Shown here in pieces: positions 1-44,097 of a stretch of DNA of 64,000 nucleotides (positions within the stretch are counted from its first letter, which is position 1; each line of letters starts with the position of its first letter). The notes below the pieces were generated by a model that worked only from the letters and a program-made list of their open reading frames with translations, was not told where the DNA came from and did no database searches. The translations under genes were made by a program, and so were the position numbers. The stretch is from positions 4,033,700 through 4,097,699 of the forward strand of contig NW_017802824.1 in assembly GCF_001625305.1 (NCBI RefSeq), read 5' to 3'. This DNA is from Branchiostoma belcheri (Eukaryota > Chordata > Leptocardii > Amphioxiformes > Branchiostomatidae).

Positions 1-126
1 GAAATACTGATTTCTTGCTTCTTTCATGTTAATAATCAAGATATATATGTACATGTATATTTCTTTCTGTACTGTTGATGCTTCTTTCAGAGATGCAGAG
101 CTTTTCACATACATGTGTACATGTAT

Positions 127-386
127 GTTTAAAGTTAAAACTTTTGGTCCTACACAAAAAATTCTCTCACCTAGAGCTTTCGACCAGTCACTCTGGTCTT
201 CCTCAGTAGACTGACCCAGTGAAGCTTGTCTACCAGATACCTTTGACCCAGTGTTGACGTCACACTTCAAAGAAGCCACGTGACAAGCTTCACTGGGTCA
301 GTCTCATGAGGAAGACCAGAGTGACTGATCGAAAGCTCTAGGTGAGAGAATTCTTTGTGTTGGACCAAAAGTTTTAACTTTAAACA
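127..386. repeat. Foldback element, family A
   Basis: Arms of about 104 bp (127-230 and 283-386) are near-perfect reverse complements, around a loop of about 51 bp. The arms share GTTAAAACTTTTGGTCC and the motif CTAGAGCTTTCGA. The loop holds TGACGTCAC and CACGTG. No coding capacity is visible, so this looks like a non-autonomous foldback or MITE-like element. A shorter relative is at 7138-7264, a half copy at 33032-33086, and diverged copies at about 49695-49850 and 52505-52560. Confidence 0.85.
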
Positions 387-419
387 AAGTTAGACTTTGA
401 TTTTTTTTTTGGCCACCAG

Positions 420-555
420 GCGGGAGAGCAACTTGCAGGAGGTGGTGGCGTCTATCCTGTACAACCTACTCATCATCCTCCTCTGCGTGTACTACGCCTT
501 CAAAACACGCAGTCTGCCGGCCTGCTACAACGAGTCACGATTCATAAGTTTCCAG
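420..555 (+). CDS. Class C GPCR exon, helix 5 and third intracellular loop
   Basis: The acceptor follows a T-rich tract (TTGGCCACCAG) and the donor is CAG|GTTTGA. The exon enters with one base of a split codon and ends in phase 0. It encodes ILYNLLIILLCVYYAFKTRS and then a YNESRFISFQ loop. Confidence 0.85.
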
Positions 556-1963
556 GTTTGAAAGCGGCTGGATAGACTAGAAATTTAGCCAAATGGATAG
601 CGGATCAACCTCCCCGCTAGTCTCTACCAGACTAACAACGCGGGTTTGAAACAGTAAAATTTCGACTTAGCGACAATAATTATGCAATAATTGGATGGTC
701 AGGGGAATATGGCCACTGTAGGGTTAAGGAAAATTATCATAAAGCCAGAAGGCGTCGACCAATCAGAAGGCTCCATTTGTCATTGGTTATCAGGCTGTGA
801 CCTTAAAAGGGGTCGATTATTAGAATAACCGAACGCTTTTTGGACCGTACCATTATACAGGGGACAGGGCACTGAAACTCGTTCGCTACGCTCACTTGGC
901 GGTTTATTCGGTGGTTATCGCACCTGATAACCAGTGATTATCTCACCATATACACCCCGGGCCCTTTATTAACCCTTTATTAACATTCCGCGGAAAATTA
1001 AAATTAGGACAGGATTGTAATGATTGACGTGAGCCAATGAATGCGTTTCTTTCCCCACTAGGTGTACACGACTGTTGTTCTGTGGGTGGCGTTCATCGCA
1101 ACCTACTTCTCAGTGTCCACGCCTATGAACAGGTAGGCAAGGTCCATTCCACCGTTCCATATAATGGAATGAGGAATGAAATACATCACTGCATCAAAGT
1201 AAAAGACAAAACAATAAATCAGAGCCTTGTCTTGTCTCCACGTTCCGCCATCCACGTTCTGGTATGGCAACACAATTTCTTTTTTTTTCCAAAATCAGGC
1301 GAAAATCAACGCGCGCGCTGATATCATCCATAAAATTACTTATTGTGACCTAAAAGTGTATAATTTACTGCGTTTACCCCTCAGGACTATCTGCCATGCC
1401 GGGGCCCTGATGGTAAACGACACATCAGCTCTCATCTGTTTCTTCGGCCCGAAGATCTACGCTGTTTACAAAGGCAAAGCCGGCGTCCGATCTCGGGTTG
1501 GGGTCTCTGGATCAGGGGTAGGATATGGACATTTCTGTCGTAACACTCTTTATGCAGACGTACCCTATTCAATAGTGCCGTAATACTAGAACTTGTCTTT
1601 GCCATACTTACAATGCGATATTAATTGATTGACTGATTGATTGTACATTATACACTTATATTATAATATATTAGAAATGTAGTCTTTAATTATATACACG
1701 ACAATTTTCCCAGTTTTCCATATTTAGATAGATCAGAAAAATCTTACTCCTTGTGGAACTAGACAAACCATGTGTTACTTAAGCTTTATACATCTAGTAA
1801 TTTGAACCTATACACAGGTAATTTACATTAGTATATAGAGTTGTAGTAAGATATCATTTTGCTTCTGCTTTATCTCAGTGACCTTTACTTAGATTATAAG
1901 ATCAGAAAATTACAATATTTGTCGTTCAATCAATCAATCGATCAATCAGCCAATCAATCAATC

Positions 1964-2062
<99 letters not shown>

Positions 2063-2254
2063 GAGCGCTATTGTTGAAATGATCTGTCACTGGTTGATTG
2101 ACAGGTGTATAACGGTCGCAGCACGACGCCCTGCCCGCGGCCTCAGCTCAGCTTCAGCCCCGCCTCCTCTGCTGACCCGTCAGGATCCCTGAAGCGGGTA
2201 GAAACTGCCGGTACGGATGTCTTCAGTCTGCCGTCTACTAGGATCAGTGATTAA
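420..2254 (+). CDS. Class C GPCR (mGluR-related), 3' part only
   Basis: Four exons (420-555, 1062-1132, 1385-1517, 2105-2254) join in frame to the C-terminal part of a seven-helix receptor. What is seen: a helix followed by YYAFKTRSLPACYNESRF, matching the helix 5/third intracellular loop pattern YYAFKTRN-P-NFNEAKF of metabotropic glutamate receptors; then VYTTVVLWVAF (helix 6) and a helix 7 ending in FFGPKIY, a form of the class C F-x-P-K-x-Y motif. The cytoplasmic tail is short, about 65 residues, rich in Ser and Pro, ending SLPSTRISD. The family is clear but the subgroup is not: helix 7 is unlike canonical mGluRs, and introns interrupt helices 5-7 where the minus-strand mGluR has none. The ligand cannot be predicted. 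All extracellular and earlier membrane segments lie left of the window. Confidence 0.85.
1062..1132 (+). CDS. Class C GPCR exon, helix 6
   Basis: The acceptor is TTTCCCCACTAG and the donor AACAG|GTAGGC. It encodes VYTTVVLWVAFIATYF, close to the mGluR helix 6 pattern MYTTCIIWLAF. It ends two bases into an Arg codon. Confidence 0.85.
1385..1517 (+). CDS. Class C GPCR exon, helix 7 and start of tail
   Basis: The acceptor is TTTACCCCTCAG and the donor GGG|GTAGGA. It encodes TICHAGALMVNDTSALICFF followed by GPKIYAVYKGK. The PK-x-Y turn at the end of helix 7 is the class C hallmark. Confidence 0.85.
1929..2062 (+). repeat. (AATC)n microsatellite in the last intron
   Basis: About 130 bp of CAAT/AATC tetranucleotides, nearly perfect in the right half, just upstream of the last exon of the class C GPCR gene. 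Repeats of this kind are usually length-polymorphic. Confidence 0.95.
2105..2254 (+). CDS. Class C GPCR terminal exon with stop
   Basis: The acceptor is GATTGACAG. Fifty codons including a TAA at 2252-2254 encode a Ser/Pro-rich tail (VYNGRSTTPCPRPQLSFSPA at its start). No PDZ-type C-terminus is evident. Confidence 0.8.
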   Translation: MYNGRSTTPCPRPQLSFSPASSADPSGSLKRVETAGTDVFSLPSTRISD

Positions 2255-5201
2255 CGGTACTCATCCCAGAAGTGATAAAACTATAACATGCAAATGATCA
2301 CAAAACGACATGATTTCAAAAGAGTTAGCCAGGGACACGATGGGAATGAAAAATTAAGAGCAGGTTGGGTAGCGTAAATGTGATGACGATGTGTGACTCA
2401 AATAATTGGTCACCTTGGTGACTTGAATTGGACTACATTAAATGCTATGCTAATGATAGGTGAAAGACGTTGCAAAAAAAGGGCCAGGTAAAAACTGGAT
2501 TGCTGGAGAGGCAAATAACTCGCCTCACAAAAATGTACCATCTGTATATACATATAATATTACATAGGAGAATATATCTGTTGTCATTAAGTCGTCGTGG
2601 ATCAATCCTAAAAAAACGTCTCACATCACTATCAAGAAGAGTGTGAACAGTCTCCAAATTCTTGGGTAGTATAAGATTCTCATGTCAGTAACAACGCTGT
2701 AGGATTGTTTTACTTGAAATGTGTTACTCGTGTCTAATATGTGGTATGAAGAGTCTCTAGCTGTTATTGTCAGAAATGCGGAATGTGTATTTGCCCTTTA
2801 TGTGCCATTGTACATGCATGCTAATCAGTCCTATTTTTTTAAAGATACTTCTCAAATTCTGTAGGTTAATCAGACTGAAGTTGCCATTGGTCTGGTGTTC
2901 TCCGTGTAACGTCTTTTCAGTCCTAAACATTTATCATTTTAATTGGTCCAATTTCTTTGTAATTAAGTCTTTTAGAATTGTGTTCGACTTTCGTTGAAGA
3001 ACCACAATGTACAGAAAACTGTTGGACACAAAAATAAGTTTATTCTATTTGTTTGGCACATGACCAAACCCTGCACTGCCAGTGGTAACATGTAGATGGC
3101 GGTACACTTCAAGTAACGTTGCTACTTTACATTCAACTTTAATTCTTCTTATACTGAACGGACACATATCTGATCACCAACCCTTAAGAACAACGCTTTA
3201 AGTCTAACATTTCGGTTCCTAGTGAATTCTTTCATCAGTGACAACTTTGGAAGGATAAGGATACTAACCTCCAAATTTTCGATGGCTATCAGTCCATCTT
3301 GTTCACGGAGTGGCCTAATCTCGCACTTACTTACCCTTACTCCGGAGGGAGGCAGCGGGGGGTGGGACCCGACAGACCGATGCAAGTCTCGGGCCTAGTC
3401 TCGCGCTCTCGCGAGATTAGGCCACTCCGTGAACAAGATGGACTGATAGCCATCGAAAATTTGGAGGTTAGTATCCTTATCCTTCCAAAGTTGTCACTGA
3501 TGAAAGAATTCACTAGGAACTGTATCTTTACGTGACAAATGAATCTCTTCAATAACATTTCAATGATTTTAGAAATTCCTTCGGCAAAAGCAATGGTAAC
3601 GTAGCCCTTCAACGGGAGTACCTAAAAGTCAGCTGTTCCCCAAATTTTAATCTACTACAGTCACTGTTCTTATTTGCATGTAGAGAGAGTAGACAGGCAG
3701 TGCAGTTTTTTTTGGTGCAAAGAACCACATTTCAGTGCGTACTCGTACTAGTTTACCACATACAGGTACCTGTAGTCCACAAAAACTACCTCAGATTTCG
3801 CCATTATTACTATACAGAATGTTCCGAATTACCTGGTAAGTAATATGCACAGCACATGATTTCGGTCAAACACGTACTGGTAAGCAAAGATATGCAACAG
3901 TGGCCACCCACGCTTGAGAGTACATACTTAGATGAAGGTCACATTTTTAAGGCTAGAAGCATAACAATTTTCATATCTCTTCAGAATTTTTGACATTGAC
4001 ATATCGGTTGTCTTGCCGACATGAAGCCTGAAGATAGGCTCTGGTGGAGAAAATGGTATTCACCAATCGAATAAGATTCATCTCCTTTACGTAGTCTACG
4101 GAATTAGAATACTAACTAAAAAGTACCAAAGCAGCTAGCGATAAACAATGTACTAATGCTTATTGCCTATTAGTGTATGTTTAAAAGACAAATATCTGTA
4201 TTAAAAATTTTGAACAATTTACCAGAACACGATTTTTTTCTAAGACACCACATGATTGTACGATAGAATCACTTCGTTGCAAATATCAATCTTTGACAAA
4301 ACTATAGAACATCTCTAAAGTCTGTACAGTAACATTGTTGTAAACGTTTGACACTGAAATACAAACGGGTTGCTCCAGATAGAAGAGTCCGGTTTACTGT
4401 ACACAGAATACAATTATAAAAAAGGACTTGTCTACAGCTGACGTTTCTTTACATTAAAGTGTTGTTTCACAATGGCCATACGACTAATTAGAAAGGTTTT
4501 CACATACATACTAACCAATCACGTAGCTTATAAAAGACATACCAAAACTGTCTCCTATGACGTTGTATGATACATCTTTCACTTTTGATCATTATCATTG
4601 TCATTACGAATAGTGTAAAAATCAACATCTGGTTTTAGATGATATTTTCGCACTATATTTCAGCAATTATGACATTTACCTATTGTATGTCATTTCATAA
4701 CTTGCAGCATCACATGGATGTTACTTCAAACTTTTTGTGCTATTGAAGGTTTCGAAACACTTTAACAAGATCCCCTCCTATGTCGCAGAGTATAAAGCCA
4801 CAGACTCAGAACATTCCTCAAACCACAAACAAACCATATGCAGAATGGCCACATCGTACACGATTGAAGGGGGGGGGGGTTTCCTGGGCAAGTTTTGCTC
4901 AATAAGACCCGGTTATGTGCTAGGGAGAGAATGTATAATTTTAATTTTTTTAAATGTGTGACCTTTGGTAAAAGGCCTGTTTTTCATGGTTTTACCATAA
5001 AAACATTAACTGGTTCCTTCCGTAACATCCAGAACTAACACCCGTACACTTGAGTTGACACTCCTCCTTACCTTAGGAAATCATTAATAAGGGCAATTCT
5101 TACCCCTCGGTCCGACTTAAGTGATAAATACTTCTTTAATTGGTCCCAACAATCTCCTGTGAGTCAGTCACTGGTAATGATAAAATACATTATTGACCAC
5201 G
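2255..5201. other. Convergent intergenic region
   Basis: This stretch lies between the stop codons of the two convergent class C GPCR genes and should contain both 3' UTRs. I could not assign poly(A) sites securely. It holds a minus-oriented fragment of the ATTATTTGAGTCACAC dispersed repeat (about 2370-2460) and a long foldback (3215-3520). I see no convincing gene in the rest. Confidence 0.6.
3215..3520. repeat. Long foldback element, family B copy 1
   Basis: Arms of about 110 bp (3215-3324 and 3411-3520) are almost perfect reverse complements around an 86-bp spacer. The inner part of the arms carries CATCTTGTTCACGGAGTGGC, shared in diverged form with the foldback at 56733-56965. No coding potential is evident. 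Confidence 0.9.
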
Positions 5202-37300
<32,099 letters not shown>

Positions 37301-37598
37301 GTATAGAAAATATAGAATTCAAGTATAAATATAATTCTAATTATGGAAAAATTCCAAATTTGTGTAAGCATCGACATCACAGGTGACGAAATAGCAATAC
37401 ATGTTGTATAAAATGTGTCTAATGTGGGCAATCATGGCACATTCGGTAATTCATTTAGGAAGCATCATGTGCGCTGTAATTTTTATTATTGCTGTTATTA
37501 TTAATGTCATGGTTACGATGTTAGTCATGACATCTGTTGCAATACTGCACATATCAATTCTTGCCGATACGTTAGCTGTGCCAATCCTACCTGCTTAC

Positions 37599-37654
37599 CG
37601 GGATTTCTGTGGCACCATGCTGTCTAGCGTCTGTACAAGGTCTCCCCGGTACAC
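37599..37654 (-). other. Possible short exon (weak)
   Basis: A 56-bp segment has an acceptor-like end (TTCTTACTGAG) and a strong donor (TCCCG|GTAAGC). One frame reads VYRGDLVQTLDSMVPQKS. Upstream of the mGluR ATG on the same strand, it could be a 5' UTR exon or belong to another gene. The splice-like edges are the main evidence. On the opposite strand a 133-codon hydrophobic frame (37401-37802) spans it and is probably chance. Confidence 0.2.
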
Positions 37655-38399
37655 CTCAGTAAGAACTGAACTTATACTGGGAGCAGTAACCGGGTGCATG
37701 CATTTTAAAGAATACCGTAATCCACAGATAAGGCCAACTGTTTCAAGAACTCAAAGGTTCAAACGTTTAATAATGCTTGCGTCGGCACACTGGCGCTGCT
37801 AGTCCGACCAAAAAGGTGCTTCCCTGGAACAATTTAACTTAAATCTTGGCTTTAAAATGTTTTGCATTTGAAATTGAGCTCGAATTTGGTTTGTAAAGGG
37901 ACTGTACCTTCCTGTTTCAGACCGTTGAAAGTGCAGTTGCCTCTAAATGTAATCAAGCCGCAGAATAAAATGTTTCTGTTTGGTATCCAAGATGTGGTGC
38001 GTTTGCTACTGTGTTCCTTCGCCTTATCTCCCTGTTCAGTACTACGCTTTACTTCTCATTCCACAGGATATGGCCAATCAACATTCTATGACACGTTCCA
38101 TTTTGTGATGGTTAAGATTTGCATTGAATTATGTGTATCATCATCTAAACAGCTGTGATACTGAATCCACATCTAACAAGATTCTGTAGGATACAATCCT
38201 CCGTGAACCATGGTGTTATCTGGCGCAGACAAGCAGACGGCATGCCAACCTACATACCAATGCAGCAAAGGGATCGTGAGTTACAGCTGCAAACGCACGG
38301 ACACAACTGATTACAATACTCCGTCAGGGGTTACTGTCCTTCTTCATGGAGTAATTACATGGCTGTATGCAGAAAACATTCCAAAGTTACAACTTTAAA

Positions 38400-41300
38400 T
38401 CTTTTCCAGTCGTGACCACGATTGCTTGACCAATGGCGGCACCATCAACAGACATCTGTTAGTTGCTATGGATTTGGTTGATCTAGATTATGTTTATTCA
38501 TCTGTATTTGTATATCACCTTCCCTCCTTATGTTATCACCATTTTCACTTCGTAGACTATTTCTCCATTCTTAGACAAACCATAAGTACTATTACAGTGT
38601 GTGAAAAGCCTGTGATGGTGACCTTCGTCTGTCCTCACTTTCTAGACTTTAGATGAACCAGCAGTATCAAAGTACCCTCTCAAGTCATCTACATGTCCTA
38701 AACTATCCGGGAGTCTTTTGACAAGATATTTGACATTTTCTATTTTCTATTTCTCTACCCCTAGCTGAACCCTAAGTAATAGTACAGGGAAAGTAGAATC
38801 CCACAGTAGCGACCTACGTCTGACCTCCATTTTGCTTGGTCTGTTTGCAGACTTTAGATGTGACACAATAACCTACCAGCATACAGAGTACGTGTACTAT
38901 TATGTTGGAGTTTTCACTGGCGCTATCATTATAGAAAAGCTTATTGCAAATTCGTGCCCGGAGGCTAATTGCAAATTACAAAACATAAAAAAACAATGAA
39001 ATAGAGTATAAGATTACTAAATTCTACATGATAAAGGTAGATGTCTAGAACTATAACTTTGTCTATAACTATGTTTGAAGGGTTTGTTATATAACCATGA
39101 AGTTCAAGGTCTTCTTGCAGGATATTTCTTCGATATAGACGTTTTCTTGACTTTTAAGGGGAAAAGATCTGCAAGGGAATTAGATGAAGTGACTAGGACG
39201 CTTCTAAAAAGTTTTTAAAAACCTTTTTAGATGCTTTTATTTCTTTCTGGTAAGCTGGCAAAGTCGTATTATATAAGGTTTATCTCAGATTGATACTCAT
39301 TATTATGTATTGATAATTGTTATGTATTGTAATTTCCGAAGCCAGTACCATGCATGTGATGGAGTTTTTAAAATATATTTTGAACCATAACGTGGTTCTT
39401 GCCAACGTAATAATATTAGGTCTACATCATCAAGGGTAAACGTAATATGTAAGCAATCGTTTTCTGTGACAGTGATGCTGCAATCAGATTAGATATATAA
39501 CGTTATATATATATATATCCAACCCACTCAAGAATAAGCCAGTAATGAACATAGATCGCTTCCATTGAGGAAACCTGGCAACTCAGACTGGATATAGAGA
39601 CTCCAATAGTGTCTGAAACCTTGAGCCGGAATGCCCCCTAGTTACGACAATAACAAGTCATTCCAGATTATATCGCTAACATTAAGTACTTCCAGACTCT
39701 ACTGTAACTACTGGTACGCTGAGAAAAGAGAGACTGAAGAGCCCCGCGATATCTTGATTAGATAATCAATTCGGAACGTCCTTTGACTCGAACGTAGCCT
39801 TTTCTGGCGATGAAGGTTGATTGCGGGCACGGCAGAACTTCATGATTGAGTTATAGAGCTATATGCAGACAGCATAGTTAATCATGTTCATCAGACCCAA
39901 ATTTGATCATGTTGCCAAGATTGTCCGCATAGGAACGTTTTTACTGTTAAATAGGTAGGGAATAGGGGTTACTATATCTGGTGTAATACAATAATCTATA
40001 CAATGAACAATGGGGATTTCTCAGCAATGTAATGAAGTGTTTAAATATGCATTGTAAAGATTCAATGAAGCCAAAAATTAAAACATCATCTGACATGGCG
40101 ACAAAACAAATCTTATTTTCAAACAAATAAATAAATCACGTATAATCCACCCTTTGCTTGCGAGCCAATCGTTAATGCAAAAGCAATAACCGTGTATAGA
40201 TATTTGGAACCCATTTTGAGTCCTAAACGAGTTATAGCATTTACACAATTGGCCCCCGACTTTGCGGTGAGTATCACGTTCGATGGTAGTTTGGTGTTCG
40301 ATTTTTGGATGGCATTTGTATGAGGGCTCATGCCCATCGTTACATATGCCTCTTCTGTGTGTCAGGCCTGTCTAGCTCTTCTGTTTTTACCTGAACTAAT
40401 TGCAACGTTGCTCCCTAGCGTTAGCATTAGTCTAATTTGACTCACCAAGGTGACTAATTATTGGGCCATACATCGTCATCATACTCACGTCTCCCAACCA
40501 GCTACTCTCATCTTGGTTCCCAGCCAGATTTTCATTAAGCATTTCTTTTTTCAGGCACAGAAAATGTTCCCCGTACGTAAATCCCCACTATCAATTTGCT
40601 GATATTCGCCTAACAAAATGGTATTCCCAAAATACAACGTTATCTACACTGTTCAATTACGTCCAGGGTAAGGTCTCCTGTATGAGGTAATAGCAAATTT
40701 TCCAATATGCCTCAGAGCAATCTAGATTATCAGGAGGTGAAGGAAATTCTATTTTTACAGGCCAGGTGTGACAACTTTAGAACATGTGTCTGATAAGAAA
40801 AAAATGCATGCTTCCGTCCTGATGGAATGAGTGTACATTGTTCTTAGAGAATGTTGCCGCCTTCTTGTTAAATGAATGAATGACTAAATAAATGAACTAA
40901 TTAATTATTAATTGATAATTTTTTAGTATGGCACCCATAAAAACAACCGTACAAACATAAAAATACAAATGAACCATACATGCAACAATTTCTACAAATT
41001 AAATTCTGAATTGAAAATTAGACTTTAAAAGACCTTGTACACTACTGTTATTTTTAGTATGCTGTACAGTCTGTTGATGAAGAAATGGCACATGTTCCCC
41101 AACTTAGTAAGGTAAGGTAAAATGCACGAACATTATATTAATATAACATATTCGGGGACAAAACAACATAACGACAGAAATCAGTTATCGCTGGCATACA
41201 GGTAGTACAACTGCAGAATGATGTCCATTTATACATGTAGCGGCAGTGTCATAAACCACTCTAAACCTGTTATAAGGGTTCCGACTACTGCCGTTTAAAC

Positions 41301-42300
41301 TTTCCCAACTTACAACTCAAGGATCACCCACAGAGTTTCAAACGACAAAGTCTGGTGATTTTAATTGACACTAAGCGGTGCCCCGTAGTTTCTGAACATT
41401 TGTTAATCGGCACTTTGGGACTTAACGTATTAGTTCATTTTCTTAAATGGTGCCTTAGGGATTATGTATCATCTTATTCTGTGGGATTAATGCAGACTTT
41501 CAGACGCATAATCACGTAATTGGAATTTGATCCAAACAGCTTTTCCATTTTCGTACACAGACGGTAATTTCATTGAATTATGAAGCCACATTTTACGGTT
41601 ACCCGTATTACATGACAGAAGAGACATGAACCAGGAGTCAGTCGCTAGATTTGAATTGTATGTTTATTATATGTTCAGAGAATTAGATGTAAATAGGGGA
41701 ATACATGAAAGTCCATCACAAAGAAAACGCATTGGTTTTGCAGTAATTACATGTACGTACAGATTCATAACAACACTAATACCAATAAATATGCTACATC
41801 ATGGCAGACCTGTACAAGTGGAATTTCATATATATCAAAATCATTACGTGCCACATCAAACGTATTTTGCCTCATATCACACTTCATTTGAATGCCAATG
41901 CATGTATAGATTTATGCTATCTTAGTAGGCATCAGTTGTGAAGGAAGACCTATGTATCCTACCCCTCCCTGAGACAAATACGGGACCCAATGTGGCGTTA
42001 TAAACGAACGCTGTCAACGCCCGATGCACTTTCGCTTATGGAACTTTCCACGCGTATAAGTATGATATATAGAAAAACGAAGGGAGAAGAAAAAAAGTGT
42101 TTCTTCATTTTTTTTGTATCACTGATAAATATCTAGAACCAGCTGTTTTCTATTAGCGATATCGTATTTTGCCATACAGACAACAGTCTGCCATGGGATA
42201 GTTTTCAAATTACTATTGTAAGAAAATTACCAGAAAATAGAATTTTGAAATCCAGTTTTAAAGCCTTGAAATTTCTTTTGGTGTATTTCACGATACAAGC
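38400..42300. other. Gene-poor region
   Basis: AT-rich DNA with a diverged duplication (about 38555-38665 and 38745-38870, sharing GTGACCTTCGTCTG/GCGACCTACGTCTG and TAGACTTTAGATG/CAGACTTTAGATG), a GTTAGCATTAGTC repeat (40265-40560) and a family F fragment (42080-42280). No exon recognised. Confidence 0.5.
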
Positions 42301-42406
42301 AATACCATCTGGACAACAACTGAAACAGTGCGGTACTATTGCTTGAAAATTGTTCTCTGATGCATGTGTGTTGCAGTAGAAGCTAACACCCCGCTGCTTC
42401 GGCTAG

Positions 42407-42808
42407 ACTTCACCGTGTTCAATACCTGTTCTCAACCCGCCTCCTCTGGAACATAAACCACCGCTCCAAGATAACCTGCGCGCTCCCACTTACACCGTGA
42501 TCAATCCATTGTCCTTGGAACGAAATCACCCCCACTCTCAGCGGCCGAAGATCGAGGTAATCCTATCACGGAGCTTCCTATCAAGCGGCCGATTTCCTAC
42601 CAAGAAATTTATTGAAACGACTACGGGGAAGGTAATCTATTGGCCCGCTGGACTGCACACACCAGATCCGTCTTCATCGGCTTCTGTCTACAATCTGCTC
42701 GGACCTTCTCATCACGAACCTCCATTGCTGAGAAAATCAGTTCCAGATTCACCAATGGAATCACAGCTATCTATAACTGAACTAGAATTGATTCTGGGTC
42801 CAAAATAG
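42407..42808 (+). other. Open, proline-rich reading frame, possible exon or coding remnant
   Basis: The frame is open for 133 codons to a TAG at 42806-42808, without an early ATG, and has protein-like Pro/Ser/Glu composition (for example VLNPPPLEHKPPLQDN and SITELELILGPK). A CA-free pyrimidine tract is weak but GTGTTGCAG (42368-42376) could be an acceptor; from there another frame is open first. It may be a terminal exon of an unknown gene or a decayed mobile-element ORF. I do not recognise the protein. Confidence 0.3.
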
Positions 42809-43119
42809 GTAACCCAGCCGATGGTAAGCTAATTATACCAAAGGAAACTAGAAATTCACTACTTTGCTACATCCTTCTGTCTTCAGGCTTTTTGGATGTA
42901 GACATACATCTTACAGGATACCGCTTTTTTTCTGTGTGTTCATCAATAACATATAGGTAATGATAAACAATATGGTTGATATATATGGATACGGAGAGCC
43001 TTTGTTGTAAATATATGGGGTTGTAACGCTTTCTACATGTCTATACTAAACACTGCATCTTCCAGGCAATCAGCAACGTTATATAAAATATCAGGTTCAC
43101 AAAAAAATGTTTTATCTAG

Positions 43120-43378
43120 TCAATGATACTATTTCATATCAGAAACTGTTGAATAAGTGTATAAGTATAAGTGTAAAAGAGCGCTATCTGCTGTAACAAC
43201 AGGACCGGCAATGATTAAGTTTTTGTCTAGAGAACTTCTGTTTTATCATAGATACATGCATCGATTCATTGATACTATTTCAGAAACTGTTGAATGTGCA
43301 TCTGAAAATTGAAGGCAACCTCTGTATATGTGTAAAAGAGCGCCATCCGCTGTAACAACAGGACCGGCAATGATAAAG
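43120..43378 (+). repeat. Local direct duplication of about 140 bp
   Basis: GATACTATTTCA, CAGAAACTGTTGAAT and GAGCGCTATCTGCTGTAACA recur as a second copy (about 43270-43378; GAGCGCCATCCGCTGTAACA). A further fragment of the linking sequence (TGTCTAGAGAACCTCTGTTT) is at about 44735-44754. Confidence 0.8.
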
Positions 43379-43869
43379 TATCATGTCTTTGAGAGGCGCT
43401 AACCCAGGGTAAGCCTTAGCTTCAGGCTTTGCTATTTCCACGTTGGGAACTAGAAATTTATAGACTTCGACATCCCTACTTTGACGGGACGACGCCATTT
43501 AGAGAAAGTAGTACACAATATCAGTGTGCTGCCGTGATCCAGAGCATGTTACAGTCATTTGTCTATCCTTGTGGCAGCAGAACGCTGGCTTGCTGCAGTC
43601 AATGGGTAGTCTTTCAACTGATCATTAGCTTTATTTCCTAACAGCGAACACGAAAATCAAGAATTAAAAGAGCGCCAGGTGGGGTTTGTGGAAAAATAAT
43701 TAAAACAGGTGTAAGATTAATGATAAAGTCAATATTGGTTGGGACACAACACCAAATAAATTGGAATTTCGTTAATAGAATCTTCTAACTCCCTATTTAC
43801 CATCGTTCATCACGGATATGACGATGATTTTGTTATGCTTGTTTTCTAATATTAAAATGGTAAATCATT

Positions 43870-43966
43870 GTATATATATAGAGAGATTAATATACACACA
43901 CACACACATATATATGTATATATATATATATACCTATATATATATATGTGTGTGTGTATATTAATA

Positions 43967-44000
<34 letters not shown>

Positions 44001-44019
44001 GTATAGTATATTATATATA

Positions 44020-44093
<74 letters not shown>
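43870..44093. repeat. Compound palindromic microsatellite (AT)n/(AC)n/(GA)n
   Basis: AGAGAGATTAATATACACAC followed by CA and TA runs is mirrored as its complement up to TATTAATATCTCTCTCTC, centred near 43932. Then come TA runs and a (GA)n run of about 36 bp. Confidence 0.92.

Positions 44094-44097
<4 letters not shown>

Noticed and set aside
37401-37802. Plus-strand 133-codon hydrophobic open frame
   Set aside because: It has no recognisable family, codon composition like the surrounding AT-rich DNA, and no promoter or splice evidence. Two hydrophobic stretches alone are not enough.
41626-41925. Plus-strand 99-codon open frame starting at ATG
   Set aside because: AT-rich codons, no domain, and no conserved motif; treated as random.
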